Below the pieces are notes generated by a model. That model was not told where the DNA came from. It searched no databases and saw only the letters and a program-made list of their open reading frames with translations. A program made the position numbers and the translations under genes. A stretch of 64,000 bases of DNA from Pseudomonas synxantha BG33R (lineage in GTDB: Bacteria; Pseudomonadota; Gammaproteobacteria; Pseudomonadales; Pseudomonadaceae), in assembly GCF_000263715.2 (NCBI RefSeq), contig NZ_CM001514.1, positions 1,412,936-1,476,935 of the forward strand, in the 5' to 3' direction. Positions 63,574-64,000 of this stretch are shown here, piece after piece. Position 1 is the stretch's first letter. Each line of letters begins with the position of its first letter.

Positions 63574-63983
63574 TTGTGTGTATGGCTTAGTTCGCGCATA
63601 CGTTGCAGGACTGCATTCAAGCCGTTGGTGCGCGATGGTGACAGCTGCCGGGACAGACCCAGTTGTGCAAACCAACCCGGCAAATCCACCGCTTGCAGTT
63701 CATCAGCCGACAACCCATTGACCCGCGCCAGCAACAGCGCCACCAACCCGCGAATCATTCGCGCCTCGCTGCTGGCAGCAAACTGCCAATGGCCGTCCTG
63801 CAAACGCCCCACCAACCACACCAGGCTTTCACAGCCTTGCACCAGGTTGGCGTCGACCTTTTCATCATCCGCCAACGCGGGCAGTCGCTCGCCCCATTGC
63901 ATCAGCATCCGCGCGCGCTGCTCCCAACCGCCGACAGCCTGGAATGCCTGCAGCGCAGCCATCGCGTCCACTGGCAAGCTCAT
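63570..63983 (-). CDS. csdE: SufE-family sulfur-acceptor protein CsdE
   Basis: The 137-residue protein accepts persulfide sulfur from the cysteine desulfurase CsdA on a conserved cysteine, here in VQGCESLVWL (Cys50). SufE fold signatures include the N-terminal QAVGGWEQRARMLMQWGERLP and ARMIRGLVALLLARVNGL (in part). With CsdA and CsdL/TcdA it forms the CSD sulfur-transfer system. Its start overlaps the stop of the upstream gene by four bases. Confidence 0.93.
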   Translation of the reverse strand: MSLPVDAMAALQAFQAVGGWEQRARMLMQWGERLPALADDEKVDANLVQGCESLVWLVGRLQDGHWQFAASSEARMIRGLVALLLARVNGLSADELQAVDLPGWFAQLGLSRQLSPSRTNGLNAVLQRMRELSHTHN

Positions 63984-64000
63984 CGCAACATATCCAGCGC
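63980..64000 (-). CDS. csdA: 3' end of an upstream gene, probably csdA (partial)
   Basis: Six codons (Ala-Leu-Asp-Met-Leu-Arg) and a TGA overlap the csdE start as ATGA on the minus strand. CsdA, the cysteine desulfurase partner of CsdE, is the expected gene here. The visible sequence alone cannot prove it. Confidence 0.4.
   Translation of the reverse strand, partial: ALDMLR

Overview
The window looks like core chromosome of a fluorescent Pseudomonas, most likely the P. fluorescens complex. The basis is recognisable family content, gene order matching my memory of Pseudomonas genomes (recA-recX; finR/fpr; lptF; ppc-adk-tsaB; rsmJ-mexL-mexJK-plsB; csp-rlmA-dapE-ndvB), and many REP/REPIN repeats built on a GTGGGAGG core. 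No search could be run, so the species is an inference.

Layout. 0-10.5 kb: end of recA, recX, a LOG-family nucleosidase-like gene, a PA3611-like secreted protein, a DTW-domain tRNA modifier, response regulator erdR, dgkA, divergent finR/fpr, trmO, a YehS-like gene, an RsuA-like pseudouridine synthase homologue, a GNAT acetyltransferase and rimO. 10.8-17.2 kb: kup, an old-yellow-enzyme reductase, a 61-residue protein, opgD and a YebE-like protein. 17.7-26.1 kb: a complete, tightly overlapping wspABCDEFR operon, the surface-sensing system whose output WspR makes cyclic-di-GMP. 26.2-29.6 kb: a visibly AT-richer bacteriocin cassette on the minus strand, with one HNH-nuclease S-type pyocin/colicin and three Im-type immunity genes. 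A 93-bp relic of a second bacteriocin gene lies between two of the immunity genes. 30.1-36.6 kb: prfB with its programmed +1 frameshift, lysS, a TetR regulator, a QEGLA-motif metallopeptidase-like protein and a lipoprotein hydrolase.

36.6-46.7 kb: an lptF/DUF4398 lipoprotein pair with a possible AlgU promoter, ppc, adk, tsaB, a DUF72 gene ending in a 28-bp perfect palindrome, an extensin-like protein, a protein with a tandem repeat, and rsmJ. 47.1-52.1 kb: mexL and divergent mexJK, a multidrug efflux system without its own outer-membrane channel gene. 52.3-57.3 kb: a small His/Pro/Tyr-rich protein, DUF4197, a YbaY-like lipoprotein, plsB, a cold-shock protein and a conserved unknown. 57.3-64 kb: rlmA, dapE, a large ndvB-like glucosyltransferase, tcdA, csdE and the last codons of an upstream gene, probably csdA.

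Themes: the translation apparatus and RNA modification are heavily represented (rimO, trmO, tsaB, tcdA, DTW protein, rsmJ, rlmA, prfB, lysS), as is the envelope (opgD, ndvB-like, lptF, plsB, dgkA, mexJK). The main non-core items are the bacteriocin cassette and three copies of a ~350-bp structured intergenic repeat (17.2, 46.8 and 63.2 kb). I found no CRISPR array, transposase, tRNA or rRNA gene. The best candidates for new biology are the repeat family, the bacteriocin relic with its orphan immunity genes, a pseudouridine synthase homologue that seems to have lost its catalytic Asp, the stop-codon palindrome, and REPINs whose arms extend into locus-specific sequence.
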